A stretch of DNA of 36,047 nt from Cyanobacteria bacterium K_DeepCast_35m_m2_155 (GCA_016882285.1 VGQS01000009.1:1-36047); one strand, 5' to 3'; numbered from the stretch's first letter, positions 25,871 through 34,392 are shown. Program-made: numbers and translations. The notes: a model not told the origin generated them from the sequence alone.

Positions 25871-26794
25871 TCAGAAACCGCCCTGCTGATTGTCTTCAGC
25901 CAACTCCTGCAGGCGCCGGTACAGCGCCTCCTCGGCCGCCTCAAGCTCTTCTGGCACCACGATCCGTAGTTCAACGAGCTGATCCCCCTTGTGCTCGCCG
26001 CGCTCCAGGCCGCGACCACGCAAGCGCAGCAGCCGCCCACTGGAGCTGCCTGCTGGAACCCGCAGCTGCACATCGCCGCTGAGGGTGGGCACCAGCACGA
26101 CCGCACCCAGGGCGGCTTCAGCTGGTGACAGATCGAGCTGATAGGTGACGCGCAGCCCATCGATGCGCAGCCCCTGGGGGGTACGCACGCGCAGTTGCAG
26201 AAAATGATCGGCCCCGCCTGGCGCAACACCCGCCAGGCGCAGGCGCCAGCCATCACCGGCCAATGGTGGTGTCCACACCTCGACGGCGGAGCCGTCGGGG
26301 AGCTCAAGCTCGATGCGCTCGCCGCTGAGTGCCTGCTCTGGGGTGAGCTCGACCAGCGATTCGACCGCCGAGGACGCCTGCACCGGTGGCGGTGGCGGCG
26401 GTGCAGCTGTGACTTCGCCACCGGGGTCAGGGCCTGATTCCGCCATGGTCTCCTCGTGGAACTCCCGCTCTGCAGCAGGGCGCTTGCCGAAGAGGGCGGC
26501 GAGATAGTCGTCAAACTGGGGAAAGTCGCTGGCAAAGGGGTCCTCTGCCAGCTCGTCCTGGTGGGGTGCGCCCGCCTCCCAGAGCTCCCGCCGTTTGGGG
26601 TCGGAGAGCACCGCATAGGCCTCATTGACGAGCTTGAAGCGCTCCTCGGCCACCGGATCGTTGCCGTTGAGATCGGGATGCCAGCGGCGGGCCTGGCTGC
26701 GAAAGGCGCGCTTGAGGCTGCTGGCATCAGCCCCGGGCTGAAGGCCGAGAACGCCCCAGTAGTCGGGCCTGGTGGTCTGCGGGGCTGGGCTCAA
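25871..26794 (-). CDS. DnaJ-type co-chaperone without zinc finger
   Basis: A 307-residue J-domain protein. The J domain is at about residues 10-75 with the HPD motif H39-P-D41 in RRWHPDLNG and the usual helices around it (LVNEAYAVLSDPKRRELW). There is no CxxCxGxG zinc-finger region. Instead a proline-rich linker (six prolines around 132-137) leads into two beta-rich substrate-binding domains (about 145-290), as in CbpA-type J-proteins. It is the partner of the adjacent DnaK: its TTG start overlaps the dnaK stop as TTGA, so the pair is made in one operon. The frame start at TTG is inferred because no ATG precedes the J domain. Confidence 0.92.
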   Translation of the reverse strand: MSPAPQTTRPDYWGVLGLQPGADASSLKRAFRSQARRWHPDLNGNDPVAEERFKLVNEAYAVLSDPKRRELWEAGAPHQDELAEDPFASDFPQFDDYLAALFGKRPAAEREFHEETMAESGPDPGGEVTAAPPPPPPVQASSAVESLVELTPEQALSGERIELELPDGSAVEVWTPPLAGDGWRLRLAGVAPGGADHFLQLRVRTPQGLRIDGLRVTYQLDLSPAEAALGAVVLVPTLSGDVQLRVPAGSSSGRLLRLRGRGLERGEHKGDQLVELRIVVPEELEAAEEALYRRLQELAEDNQQGGF

Positions 26795-28944
26795 CGCTCG
26801 CCCCAGGGATCGTCGTCATCCCAGCGCGACGTCGGTGCGGCCACACGATTGCGGTCGCGGCGGGAACGCTCCTCGAACGAGCGCGGGTCTTCGCCACGCT
26901 CGTCATTGAATCGTGGCTGGTCGTAGCGCTGGTCGTCGTAGCGCTGGTCGTCGTAGCGCCGCTGGTCGTCATAGAAGCGCCGGCGCGGGGGCGGCATCGA
27001 CCAGGGATCGCTGCCCGGGCGGTCCCAGTCGTCCCACTCTTCGTCAGAGAACAGCTCATCTTTGAGCGAACCAAGCGTGTTCTTGAGGCCCTGCAAGGGG
27101 CCCTGCTCGGCTTTGCGTTCGCTCAGCAGACGGCGGTTGAGGCCATAGAGGGCCTCCTGCAGCTGGCTGACGGCGATCTCCAGTTCTGCCAGATCGGCGC
27201 GGCCGGCGGCCTCCTCGGCCAACAGGTCCTGCACCTCGCGCAGGGCCAGCTCGAGCGAGCGCTGTTGCCGCTCGGCACCGTAGGGACCGAGCTCAAGGGC
27301 GGCATCGCGCAGACGTCGCTCGGCCTGGGCCACCAACGTGAGCGCCCTGTTGCGGCGGTCGATGTCAGCCCGCTTGCGGCGATCTTCGGCTGCCTTCTGC
27401 TCGGCCTCGGCGATCAGCTTCTGGATCTCCTCTTCGCTGAGGTTGGTGCCCCCCTGAATGGTGACGCTTTGCTGGCGGCCCGTGGTGCGATCGCTGGCTG
27501 AAACCTGCAACAGACCATTGGCGTCGATGTCAAACGACACCTGGATCTGCGGGACTCCCCGCGGCGCCGGTGGAATGCCGGAGAGCCGGAAGCGCCCCAG
27601 CGACTTGTTGTCTTCGGACATCTGGCGCTCGCCCTGAAGCACGTGAACCTCAACGGCGTTCTGGTTGGCTTCTGAGGTGCTGAACAGATCGCTCTTGCGC
27701 ACCGGAATCGAGGTGTTGCGGGGAATCAGCACCTTCATGACCCCGCCGATGGTCTCCAGCCCGAGCGACAGAGGCGTCACATCATTGAGCATCAGATCGC
27801 GCAGCTCACCGGTGAGGATCCCGGCCTGCACGGCGGCGCCCACAGCCACCACCTCATCGGGGTTGACCGATTGGCAGGGATCGCGCGGCACCAGGGTGCG
27901 CACCATCTGCTGCACCATCGGCATGCGGGTGGAGCCTCCAACCAGCACGACATCATCGATGTCGTCGGCGGCCAGACCCGAGTCGCGCAGCGCACGCTGC
28001 ACAGGCCGCAGCAGCCGATCAAGCAGGTCGGGACACAGCCCCTCAAAGGTGCTGCGCTCGAGTGTTGTCTCGATGTGCAGGGGGCCTTCAGCGCCCGTGG
28101 CAATGAAGGGCAGCGAAATCGGGGTGCTCTGCACGCCGCTCAATTCGATCTTGGCTTTCTCAGCGGCTTCGGTCAGGCGCTGCAGAGCCTGGCGGTCGCG
28201 GCGCAGGTCGATGCCGTTCTGTTGTTCAAAGGCACCGGCCAGCCAATCGACGATGCGACGGTCCCAGTCGTTGCCACCGAGCTGGGTGTCACCGCTGGTG
28301 GCCTTGACATCAAACACGCCATTGGCAATGCGCAGCACCGACACGTCAAAGGTGCCCCCGCCCAGGTCAAAGACCAACACCCGCCGCACCGAGCTGCGGT
28401 CAAAGCCATAGGCCAGGGCGGCCGCCGTCGGTTCATTGAGGATGCGCTCCACCACAAGACCCGCCAGCCGGCCGGCATCGCGTGTGGCCTGGCGCTGGGC
28501 GTCGTTGAAATAGGCCGGCACGGTGATCACAGCCGCCTCAACCGGCTCGCCCAGGTAGGTGGCCGCGTCATCGACCAGCTTGCGCAGGATGCTGGCGACC
28601 AGCTCCTCTGAGGCGTACTCGCGTTCGGTCGCAGGACAGACCACGCGCACCAGACCAGCGTCGTTGGCACGCACGGTGTAGGGCACCGAGAGGCTGCCGT
28701 CGTCGAGCTCCTCCCAGGCGCGGCCAACAAAGCGCTTGAGGTTCGCAAAGGTGTTGCGCGGGTTCAGCACCAGCTGCCGGCGTGCCAACTGCCCGACCAG
28801 CAGCTCCTGATCGCGGCTGAAGCCCACGACCGAGGGAGTGGTGCGCCCACCTTCAGCGTTGGCGATCACCACGGGCCGGCCGCCTTCGAGCACCGCCACC
28901 ACCGAATTGGTTGTGCCCAGATCGATGCCGACGATTCGGCCCAT
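26791..28944 (-). CDS. dnaK: Hsp70 chaperone DnaK paralogue with repeat-rich charged tail
   Basis: An ATP-dependent chaperone of 717 residues. The nucleotide-binding domain has GIDLGTTNS at 6-14, FDLGGGTFDVS and VLVGGSTRMPMVQ. The substrate-binding domain includes DVTPLSLGLETIGG and the RFRLSGIPPAPRGVPQI strand. The C-terminal lid is followed by an unusual tail rich in D, R, Y and Q that contains tandem YDDQR units (residues about 657-677) and ends in DDDDPWGER. It does not end in EEVD. Cyanobacteria carry several DnaK proteins; the long acidic/basic tail and the adjoining DnaJ fit the dnaK1/dnaK3 class, not the general dnaK2, but that assignment is an inference. The ATG is at 28944, divergent from pstC. 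Confidence 0.97.
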   Translation of the reverse strand: MGRIVGIDLGTTNSVVAVLEGGRPVVIANAEGGRTTPSVVGFSRDQELLVGQLARRQLVLNPRNTFANLKRFVGRAWEELDDGSLSVPYTVRANDAGLVRVVCPATEREYASEELVASILRKLVDDAATYLGEPVEAAVITVPAYFNDAQRQATRDAGRLAGLVVERILNEPTAAALAYGFDRSSVRRVLVFDLGGGTFDVSVLRIANGVFDVKATSGDTQLGGNDWDRRIVDWLAGAFEQQNGIDLRRDRQALQRLTEAAEKAKIELSGVQSTPISLPFIATGAEGPLHIETTLERSTFEGLCPDLLDRLLRPVQRALRDSGLAADDIDDVVLVGGSTRMPMVQQMVRTLVPRDPCQSVNPDEVVAVGAAVQAGILTGELRDLMLNDVTPLSLGLETIGGVMKVLIPRNTSIPVRKSDLFSTSEANQNAVEVHVLQGERQMSEDNKSLGRFRLSGIPPAPRGVPQIQVSFDIDANGLLQVSASDRTTGRQQSVTIQGGTNLSEEEIQKLIAEAEQKAAEDRRKRADIDRRNRALTLVAQAERRLRDAALELGPYGAERQQRSLELALREVQDLLAEEAAGRADLAELEIAVSQLQEALYGLNRRLLSERKAEQGPLQGLKNTLGSLKDELFSDEEWDDWDRPGSDPWSMPPPRRRFYDDQRRYDDQRYDDQRYDQPRFNDERGEDPRSFEERSRRDRNRVAAPTSRWDDDDPWGER
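26916..26975 (-). repeat. Tandem repeats in the dnaK 3' end (YDDQR units)
   Basis: On the plus strand the block GCTGGTCGTCGTAGC recurs with 15-18 base spacing. In the dnaK frame this encodes consecutive YDDQR-type units (YDDQRR, YDDQR, YDDQR, YDQ). The copies differ by only a few bases, so the array is young and prone to expand or contract. Confidence 0.8.
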
Positions 28945-29001
28945 GCCGCTCCTGTCCCCCGTGCGTCGTGTACCAGGGTCCTACGACCCAGCCATGGCGT
29001 G

Positions 29002-29020
29002 GTTAATCATGGCTTAAACG
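29002..29020 (+). promoter_or_regulatory. Candidate Pho box upstream of pstC
   Basis: Two direct 8-base elements, GTTAATCA at 29002-29009 and CTTAAACG at 29013-29020, lie at an 11-base interval, as in the cyanobacterial Pho box, where PyTTAA-type repeats are spaced 3 bases apart. A third, weaker copy (GTTGTGGG) follows in register at 29024. It lies 72 bases before the pstC start. The position and the phosphate-uptake genes make PhoB/SphR control likely. Confidence 0.5.
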
Positions 29021-29091
29021 GGTGTTGTGGGCGAGTTTTTAAAGTCAAGGCATCGGATTAGCTCCCTGACCAGGGGGTGCAGCTCTCCTGC

Positions 29092-30057
29092 ATGACTTCA
29101 GCACCCCCGACTTCGACTGCGGCAGCTGAGTTCACGCTGCGGCGCAGGCCTGCTTCTGAACAGTTGATGGACCGCGGCTTCCAGCTGCTGTCGATGGCCC
29201 TGGCGGCCTTCGTGGCGATCCTGCTGCTGGCCATTGTGTTGACGGTGTTCCAGGGGGCCCGCGAAGCGATGGCCACCTTTGGCACGCGCTTCATCACCAC
29301 CTCGTCCTGGGACCCGGTCAGCAATCAATACGGGGCCTTTGTGGCCATCTACGGCACGCTGGTGACCTCGCTGCTGTCGCTGTTGATTGCGGTGCCCCTG
29401 GGCGTGGGCACGGCGATTTTCATCACTGAGGACCTGATTCCAGCCTCCATGCGCAATGCCATCGGCCTGATGGTTGAGCTGTTGGCAGCGATACCGTCGG
29501 TGGTGCTGGGGCTGTGGGCCATCTTTGTGATGGAGCCTGCCATTCGCCCCGCCCTGCAGCTGTTGCATCGCCTGCTGGGCTGGAGTCCCCTGTTCGCCAG
29601 TGAGCCCCAGGGCCCCGGCATGGCTCCGGCGATCCTGATCCTGGTGGTGATGATCCTGCCGATCATCACGGCCATCAGCCGCGATGCGCTCAACCAAGTG
29701 CCGCTTGAGCTGCGTCAAGGGGCCTACGGCATTGGCACCACACGCTGGGGAGCTTTGTTCAACATCATTTTGCCGGCAGCGATCTCCTCGATCACAGGCG
29801 GGGTGATGCTGGCGCTTGGGCGAGCCATGGGCGAGACCATGGCCGTCACCATGATCATTGGTAATTCCCTGAATTTTGATATCTCGCTTTTGGCTCCCGG
29901 CAACACAATCGCCTCGATGCTGGCCAACCAGTTCGGCGAGGCCGACGGCATTCAGGTCTCAGCCCTGATGTACGCGGCACTGATCCTGATGCTGCTCACC
30001 CTTGTGGTGAATGTGGCGGCTCAGTGGATCGTGCGTCGTCTCAGCTTGAAGTACTGA
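29092..30057 (+). CDS. pstC: Phosphate ABC transporter permease PstC
   Basis: One of the two membrane subunits of the high-affinity phosphate importer. The protein (321 residues from the ATG at 29092; a GTG at 29077 is also possible) has an N-terminal basic region and about six membrane helices. A first helix around LLSMALAAFVAILLLAIVLTVF is typical. The cytosolic loop LELRQGAYGIGTTRWGALFNI carries the EAA-like permease signature that contacts the ATPase PstB. MLALGRAMGETMAVTMIIGNS is also family-specific. It begins the pstC-pstA-pstB unit, three bases before pstA. A candidate Pho box lies upstream. No pstS (binding protein) is present next to it. Confidence 0.96.
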   Translation: MTSAPPTSTAAAEFTLRRRPASEQLMDRGFQLLSMALAAFVAILLLAIVLTVFQGAREAMATFGTRFITTSSWDPVSNQYGAFVAIYGTLVTSLLSLLIAVPLGVGTAIFITEDLIPASMRNAIGLMVELLAAIPSVVLGLWAIFVMEPAIRPALQLLHRLLGWSPLFASEPQGPGMAPAILILVVMILPIITAISRDALNQVPLELRQGAYGIGTTRWGALFNIILPAAISSITGGVMLALGRAMGETMAVTMIIGNSLNFDISLLAPGNTIASMLANQFGEADGIQVSALMYAALILMLLTLVVNVAAQWIVRRLSLKY

Positions 30058-30060
30058 GCC

Positions 30061-30972
30061 ATGAGCTACACCCCCGTCACCTACGACAACACGCCTCTGT
30101 TTGAGCGGCGTCCGCTGACCTTCAACCCGGCGCTGACCCGCAATCGCTTCAACGCGTTCTGCACCGCGCTGGCAGCCGTGTTTTCAACCGTGGCTGTGCT
30201 CCCGCTGTTTCTGGTCATCTTCTATGTGCTCATCCAGGGCGGTCGCCTGCTGAGCCTGAAGCTGTTTGCTGAACTGCCCCCGCCACCTGGGCTCGATGGC
30301 GGCGGCATTGGCAACGCGATCGTCGGCACGATCGTGGTCACCCTGGTTGCTGCGTTGATCTCAATTCCAATCGGAGTCGGTGGAGGCATCTTCCTGAGTG
30401 AGTACTCACGCAACGGCTGGTTCGCCCAGGCAGTGCGCTTTGCCAATGACGTGCTGTCGGGTGTTCCCTCGATCATCAGTGGCGTCTTTGTCTACGGGAT
30501 GATCGTCGCAACACGCGTCATAGCCGGACAGAGCTACAGCGCCATGGCAGGCGGCATCGCCCTTTCGGTGCTGATGCTCCCCACGGTGGTCAAAACCACC
30601 GACGAAGGTCTCAAGCTGGTTCCGCAGGAGCTGCGCTGGGGGGCCTATGGGGTTGGCGCCTCGAAGGTCGTCACGATTCTGCGGATCACGCTCCCAGCCG
30701 CCTTCACACCGATTGCGACCGGGGTAGTCCTGGCGATTGCCCGGGCAGCGGGGGAAACTGCACCCTTGATCTTTACGGCACTGTTTTCACCCTTCTGGCC
30801 TGAAGGAATCTTCAGCCCGATCGCGACCATGTCGGTGCTGATCTTTAACTTTGCGATCATGCCCTATGAAGCTCAGAACGAGTTGGCCTGGGCCGCTTCA
30901 TTTGTGCTTGTCATCATGATTCTTGGCGCCAATCTTCTGGCACGCTGGATCAGCAAGCTTGCCCGTCCATGA
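30061..30972 (+). CDS. pstA: Phosphate ABC transporter permease PstA
   Basis: The second permease subunit of the phosphate importer, forming the translocation channel with PstC. The 303-residue protein has about six membrane helices. The family motif is the cytosolic EAA-like loop LVPQELRWGAYGVGASKVV followed by ILRITLPAAFTPI. The sequence GGGIFLSEY is typical of PstA. It follows pstC with three bases between them, and a 61-base AT-richer gap precedes pstB. The gene is in the middle of the operon, so it should be made together with pstC, with pstB possibly having some separate initiation. Confidence 0.96.
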   Translation: MSYTPVTYDNTPLFERRPLTFNPALTRNRFNAFCTALAAVFSTVAVLPLFLVIFYVLIQGGRLLSLKLFAELPPPPGLDGGGIGNAIVGTIVVTLVAALISIPIGVGGGIFLSEYSRNGWFAQAVRFANDVLSGVPSIISGVFVYGMIVATRVIAGQSYSAMAGGIALSVLMLPTVVKTTDEGLKLVPQELRWGAYGVGASKVVTILRITLPAAFTPIATGVVLAIARAAGETAPLIFTALFSPFWPEGIFSPIATMSVLIFNFAIMPYEAQNELAWAASFVLVIMILGANLLARWISKLARP

Positions 30973-31033
30973 GATACCTCTTCATCACCTTCTCTTCACA
31001 TAACACAAGCGTCAAACGTCTAGGTTTAATTCA

Positions 31034-31849
31034 ATGAAAAGCTCCCTGATGAATCCCCAGACAACAGCCAGAGACGTTTGCATGTCCCTGCAGAACGTCA
31101 CCATTTCCTATGGCAGGTTTGAGGCAGTCCGCAATGTCTTCATGGACATTCCACGCGGTAGAGTCACGGCCTTCATTGGTCCATCGGGTTGCGGCAAGTC
31201 AACGGTCCTGCGCGCTCTCAACCGCATGAACGATCTGGTGCCTGGTTGCACGCTGAAGGGTCGGGTGCTGTTTGATAACAATGACCTCTACGACTCACGC
31301 ATTGATCCTGTCGAAGTGCGCCGCCGCATTGGCATGGTCTTTCAAAAGCCGAATCCATTTCCCAAAACCATTTACGAAAACATTGCCTTTGGCGCCAGGG
31401 TCAATGGTTTCAAAGGGGACATGGATGAACTGGTTGAGCGTTCATTGCGTAAGGCCGCCGTCTGGGACGAATGCAAGGACAAACTGAACGAGAGCGGCCT
31501 GGCACTCTCGGGCGGTCAACAGCAGCGTCTGTGCATCGCCCGTGCCATCGCGACAGAACCAGAAGTCATCTTGATGGATGAACCCTGTTCAGCACTCGAT
31601 CCGATTTCAACCTTGAAGATTGAAGAGACGATGCATGAACTCAAGCGCAGTTACACCATCGTCATCGTCACCCACAACATGCAGCAGGCCGTACGGGTTG
31701 CTGACATGACAGCCTTTTTCAATGCCGAGGCCGTTGAAGGTGGGAGTGGCAAGGTTGGCTACCTGGTCGAGTTCAATGACACCGAGCGCATCTTCAATGC
31801 GCCCTCGCAGCAGGCGACGCAGGACTATGTCAGTGGTCGCTTTGGCTAA
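31034..31849 (+). CDS. pstB: Phosphate ABC transporter ATP-binding protein PstB
   Basis: The ATPase that powers phosphate import. The 271-residue protein carries all ABC motifs: Walker [10 protein letters not shown] (49-57), the Q-loop in VFQKPNPFP, the signature LSGGQQQR, Walker B VILMDEP, and a switch histidine in VTHNM. The PstB-specific [11 protein letters not shown] stretch follows the Walker A helix. The ATG at 31034 is used; an ATG at 31049 (MNPQ) and one at 31082 (MSLQ) are alternatives. Its coding sequence and the gap before it are somewhat lower in G+C than the neighbours. The only hairpin near its 3' end has its T-run on the minus strand, where it serves the tRNA. Confidence 0.98.
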   Translation: MKSSLMNPQTTARDVCMSLQNVTISYGRFEAVRNVFMDIPRGRVTAFIGPSGCGKSTVLRALNRMNDLVPGCTLKGRVLFDNNDLYDSRIDPVEVRRRIGMVFQKPNPFPKTIYENIAFGARVNGFKGDMDELVERSLRKAAVWDECKDKLNESGLALSGGQQQRLCIARAIATEPEVILMDEPCSALDPISTLKIEETMHELKRSYTIVIVTHNMQQAVRVADMTAFFNAEAVEGGSGKVGYLVEFNDTERIFNAPSQQATQDYVSGRFG

Positions 31850-31879
31850 GCGATCCGTAACCTGAAGACCTGAACCGAT

Positions 31880-31907
31880 AAAAAAAGCCGACTCAATTGA
31901 GCCGGCT
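31880..31907 (-). terminator. Intrinsic terminator of the tRNA-Ser gene
   Basis: Read on the minus strand, a near-perfect inverted repeat (AGCCGGCTCAA / TTGAGTCGGCT, one mismatch) ends in seven Ts. It lies just 10 bases beyond the 3' end of tRNA-Ser. On the plus strand the hairpin lacks a T-run, so it would stop pstB transcription only weakly. Confidence 0.75.
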
Positions 31908-31916
31908 GGTTCATCA

Positions 31917-32003
31917 CGGAGAGGGAGGGATTCGAACCCTCGATAGAGTTGCCCCTATACAGCATTTCCAGTGCTGCGCCTTCGACCACTCGGCCACCTC
32001 TCC
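31917..32003 (-). tRNA. tRNA-Ser (GGA anticodon)
   Basis: An 87-base tRNA read on the minus strand. The acceptor stem pairs GGAGAGG (5') with CCTCTCC (3'), with discriminator G, as expected for serine. The D-arm carries GTGGCCGAGTGGTCGAAGGC, and the anticodon stem GCA/TGC closes the loop CTGGAAA with GGA as anticodon (31967-31969 complement), reading UCC and UCU. A long variable arm, class II, precedes the TTCGAATC T-loop. The 3' CCA is not encoded. A T-rich terminator lies just downstream. Confidence 0.97.
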
Positions 32004-32037
32004 AGCGGCACAATGGGGCAGATGGCAATCTAGCAGC

Positions 32038-32406
32038 ATGAGCACCAGCCATCCGATCACCGTTCACTGGCGACAAGAAGGGCGCGTCATCACCCATGAC
32101 GTGCGCGAAGGCGACACCATCCTGCGCAGTTTTGAGCTGCAGGGTGATCCTCTGCCATTCAGCTGCCGCAACGGTTGCTGTACGGCCTGCGCGGTGCGCG
32201 TGCTTGAGGGCACGATCGATCAGCGCGAGGCTCTCGGCCTCTCCAAGGACTTGCGCGCCAAGGGTTATGGGTTGTTGTGCGTGGCACGCGCCACTGGCCC
32301 TCTGGTCGTGGAGACCCAGGACGAGGACGAGGTCTACGAGCTTCAGTTCGGCCGCCACTTTGGTCGCGGCAGGGTGCGGCAGGGTCTGCCGCTTGATGAG
32401 GAATGA
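32038..32406 (+). CDS. Plant-type 2Fe-2S ferredoxin
   Basis: A 122-residue electron carrier with a plant-type [2Fe-2S] cluster. The ligands are C43-x4-C48-x2-C51 in SCRNGCCTAC and C81 in GLLCVARA, with the exact 29-residue spacing of plant ferredoxins. An extra cysteine (C47) sits beside the cluster. The C-terminal tail (after residue 100) is basic and longer than in PetF, so this is a minor ferredoxin rather than the main photosynthetic one. The start is the ATG at 32038, 34 bases from the divergent tRNA-Ser 5' end. The stop overlaps the phosphatase gene start as ATGA. The redox partner is unknown. Confidence 0.93.
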   Translation: MSTSHPITVHWRQEGRVITHDVREGDTILRSFELQGDPLPFSCRNGCCTACAVRVLEGTIDQREALGLSKDLRAKGYGLLCVARATGPLVVETQDEDEVYELQFGRHFGRGRVRQGLPLDEE

Positions 32407-33326
32407 CACAACCCCCCACCCCCAGTGGCGCTGGCCAAGCCCTCTCGAGCGATGCTGCACGGGCCAGCGGCCTCAGCGACGCTGAGCTCGCCGAGTTGGT
32501 CGCCATTGCCCGCCGTGCCGCCCTGGCAGGCGGAGGTCAACTGAAGGAGCACTTCGGCAGGCTGCAATCGATCAGCGAAAAAGGCCGAGCCGGTGATCTG
32601 GTGACCAACGCCGACACCGCGGCTGAAGCGGCGGTGCTGGCACTGCTGACTCTGGAGTCTCCTGGTGTTGCCGTGCTCGCAGAGGAAACGGGCCACACAC
32701 CCGGCAGTGGCATGCAGCAGGACCTGCAGTGGTGTGTCGATCCGCTCGATGGGACCACCAATTACGCCCACGGCTTCCCGCTGTTCGGTACCTCGGTGGG
32801 GCTGCTGTGGCGGGGCACGCCTTTGCTGGGCGCCATCGCTGTGCCCAGGCTCGATGAGCTGTTCTGGGCTGCACCTGGACAGGGTGCCTGGTGCAACGAG
32901 CAACCCCTGCACGTCAGCAGCTGCTCGCAACTTGGAGATGCCCTTCTGGTTACTGGTTTTGCCTATGACCGCACCACCCGCCTCGACAACAACTATGCCG
33001 AATTCGCCTGGTTCACCCACCGCACCCATGGCGTCAGACGTGGCGGGGCGGCGGCGGTTGATCTGGCCTACGTGGCCGCTGGCCGGCTCGATGGCTATTG
33101 GGAGCGAGGCCTCAGCCCCTGGGATCTGGCCGCCGGGGTGGTGCTGGTCGAACAGGCTGGCGGTGTGGTTTGCGCCTACGACGGCAGCCGCTTTGAGCTG
33201 GGCAGTGGGCGGCTCATTGCCGCCACGCCTGAGCTGCAGCACCAGCTCATCGATGGGCTAGCCGCATGCCAGCCACTCATTGGCAGCAGTTATGGAGCCC
33301 CAGAGCTCGATAGCCCCAGTCCATAG
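32403..33326 (+). CDS. Inositol monophosphatase family protein
   Basis: A magnesium-dependent sugar-phosphate phosphatase of the inositol monophosphatase/SuhB family, 307 residues. Metal ligands fit E94/E95 in VLAEETGH, D113 and D116 in WCVDPLDGTTNYAHG (110-124), and a C-terminal aspartate in SPWDLAAGVVLVEQAGG. The family covers inositol-1-P, histidinol-P, 3'-phosphoadenosine and fructose-bisphosphate substrates, and I cannot tell which from the sequence. The nearby hisZ suggests a histidinol-phosphatase role could be tested. The ATG at 32403 overlaps the ferredoxin stop (ATGA), so the two are coupled. It is followed 32 bases later by hisZ. Confidence 0.93.
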   Translation: MTQPPTPSGAGQALSSDAARASGLSDAELAELVAIARRAALAGGGQLKEHFGRLQSISEKGRAGDLVTNADTAAEAAVLALLTLESPGVAVLAEETGHTPGSGMQQDLQWCVDPLDGTTNYAHGFPLFGTSVGLLWRGTPLLGAIAVPRLDELFWAAPGQGAWCNEQPLHVSSCSQLGDALLVTGFAYDRTTRLDNNYAEFAWFTHRTHGVRRGGAAAVDLAYVAAGRLDGYWERGLSPWDLAAGVVLVEQAGGVVCAYDGSRFELGSGRLIAATPELQHQLIDGLAACQPLIGSSYGAPELDSPSP

Positions 33327-33357
33327 GATCGGTTGACCCCCCTGTTGTTGCTCTGGC

Positions 33358-34350
33358 ATGGCCCTGCAACCCGCTGCCGGTGCGCGTGATCTCAACCCCA
33401 GGCAGGTTGAAGCCAACAGGCAGGTCCGGCAGCAACTGGCCGAGGTGTATCGGCTCTGGGGCTACAGCGAGGTTGACCCACCCAGCATCGAAACCCTCAA
33501 GACCCTGGCAGCGGGCGGTGGCATCGCCAGTGAGGAACTGGTGCGTCTGGTGGCCGATGAGCCACTGGGTCTGCGGCCAGAACTGACGGCATCGATTGCG
33601 CGGGCCGCCTGTACACGCATGGCCGATCAGCCCATGCCACTGCGGCTCTGGGCCGACGGCAACACGTTTCGCAGTTCACTGGGCGAGGGTGGACGCCAGC
33701 GCATCACCCAGCAGATCCAGAGCGGTGTGGAACTGCTGGGCGACCCCTCACTGAGCGCCGATGTCGAGCTCATGCAACTGCTGCTGGCTGCAGCCGGCGC
33801 CCTGGGGCTCGGGCCCCGTCACAAGCCGACGTTGCTGATCGGCCATCACGGTGTGCTGCAGGTTTTGCTCGAGCAGCTGGGCGCTGCGCAGCGTGAGGCT
33901 GCGCGTTCAGCCCTGACGGCCTACGACCAACTGGCCCTGGCCGCGTTGCCGCTTGAGGTCGAGCAGCAACGCTGGTTGAGCAGGTTGCTGCAGCTGCGCG
34001 GCACACCCGAGGTCGTGTTGGGCCAACTGCAGCAATGGCTGGGTCCACTGCCCCTGCTGCAGTCGCTGCGCGAGGTGCTGGAGCTGGTGGCGCCAACGGC
34101 CGAGCAACAGGGTGTGAGCTTGCAACTCGACCCCAGTTTTCAACCCCATTTCAATCTCTATGACGGCCTAGTGCTCAAGCTGGTCTGCCAGGGAGACGGT
34201 GTCCCCGTGGCTGTTGCCAGTGGCGGGCGCTATGACGGCCTGGTGGGCCGCTTCAGCACGCCGCAGAGCCTGGCCACCATGCCGGCCGCCGGGGTGGGCT
34301 TTGGCTTTGATGTCGAGCAACTGCGCGAGCTGCTGTGGCTCGCTCCCTGA
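33358..34350 (+). CDS. hisZ: ATP phosphoribosyltransferase regulatory subunit
   Basis: A histidyl-tRNA-synthetase-like protein that pairs with the short form of HisG in histidine synthesis. The 330-residue length is shorter than a true HisRS, and there is no C-terminal anticodon-binding domain. The class II core is present: a motif-2-like WADGNTFRS segment, GLRPELTASIARAA near residue 80, and the histidine-binding SGGRYDGLVGRF about residue 290, which is conserved between HisRS and HisZ. The ATG is at 33358. The alternative, a HisRS, is unlikely given the missing domain. It lies downstream of the phosphatase gene and upstream of a ferredoxin gene on the same strand. Confidence 0.9.
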   Translation: MALQPAAGARDLNPRQVEANRQVRQQLAEVYRLWGYSEVDPPSIETLKTLAAGGGIASEELVRLVADEPLGLRPELTASIARAACTRMADQPMPLRLWADGNTFRSSLGEGGRQRITQQIQSGVELLGDPSLSADVELMQLLLAAAGALGLGPRHKPTLLIGHHGVLQVLLEQLGAAQREAARSALTAYDQLALAALPLEVEQQRWLSRLLQLRGTPEVVLGQLQQWLGPLPLLQSLREVLELVAPTAEQQGVSLQLDPSFQPHFNLYDGLVLKLVCQGDGVPVAVASGGRYDGLVGRFSTPQSLATMPAAGVGFGFDVEQLRELLWLAP

Positions 34351-34392
34351 GCTCACCCTGCTTACGATGCAATCGCCATCTTGAGCAGCGTC

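Noticed and set aside
25855-26727. A 290-codon frame on the minus strand in another phase of the DnaJ gene.
   Set aside because: Composition is rich in Ser, Pro, Cys and Arg as expected of a shadow frame; the true frame carries the J domain with HPD.
30973-31033. A possible second Pho box or promoter in the AT-rich gap before pstB.
   Set aside because: Only one TTTAAT-like element is present with no second copy at an 11-base spacing, so the call is not supported.
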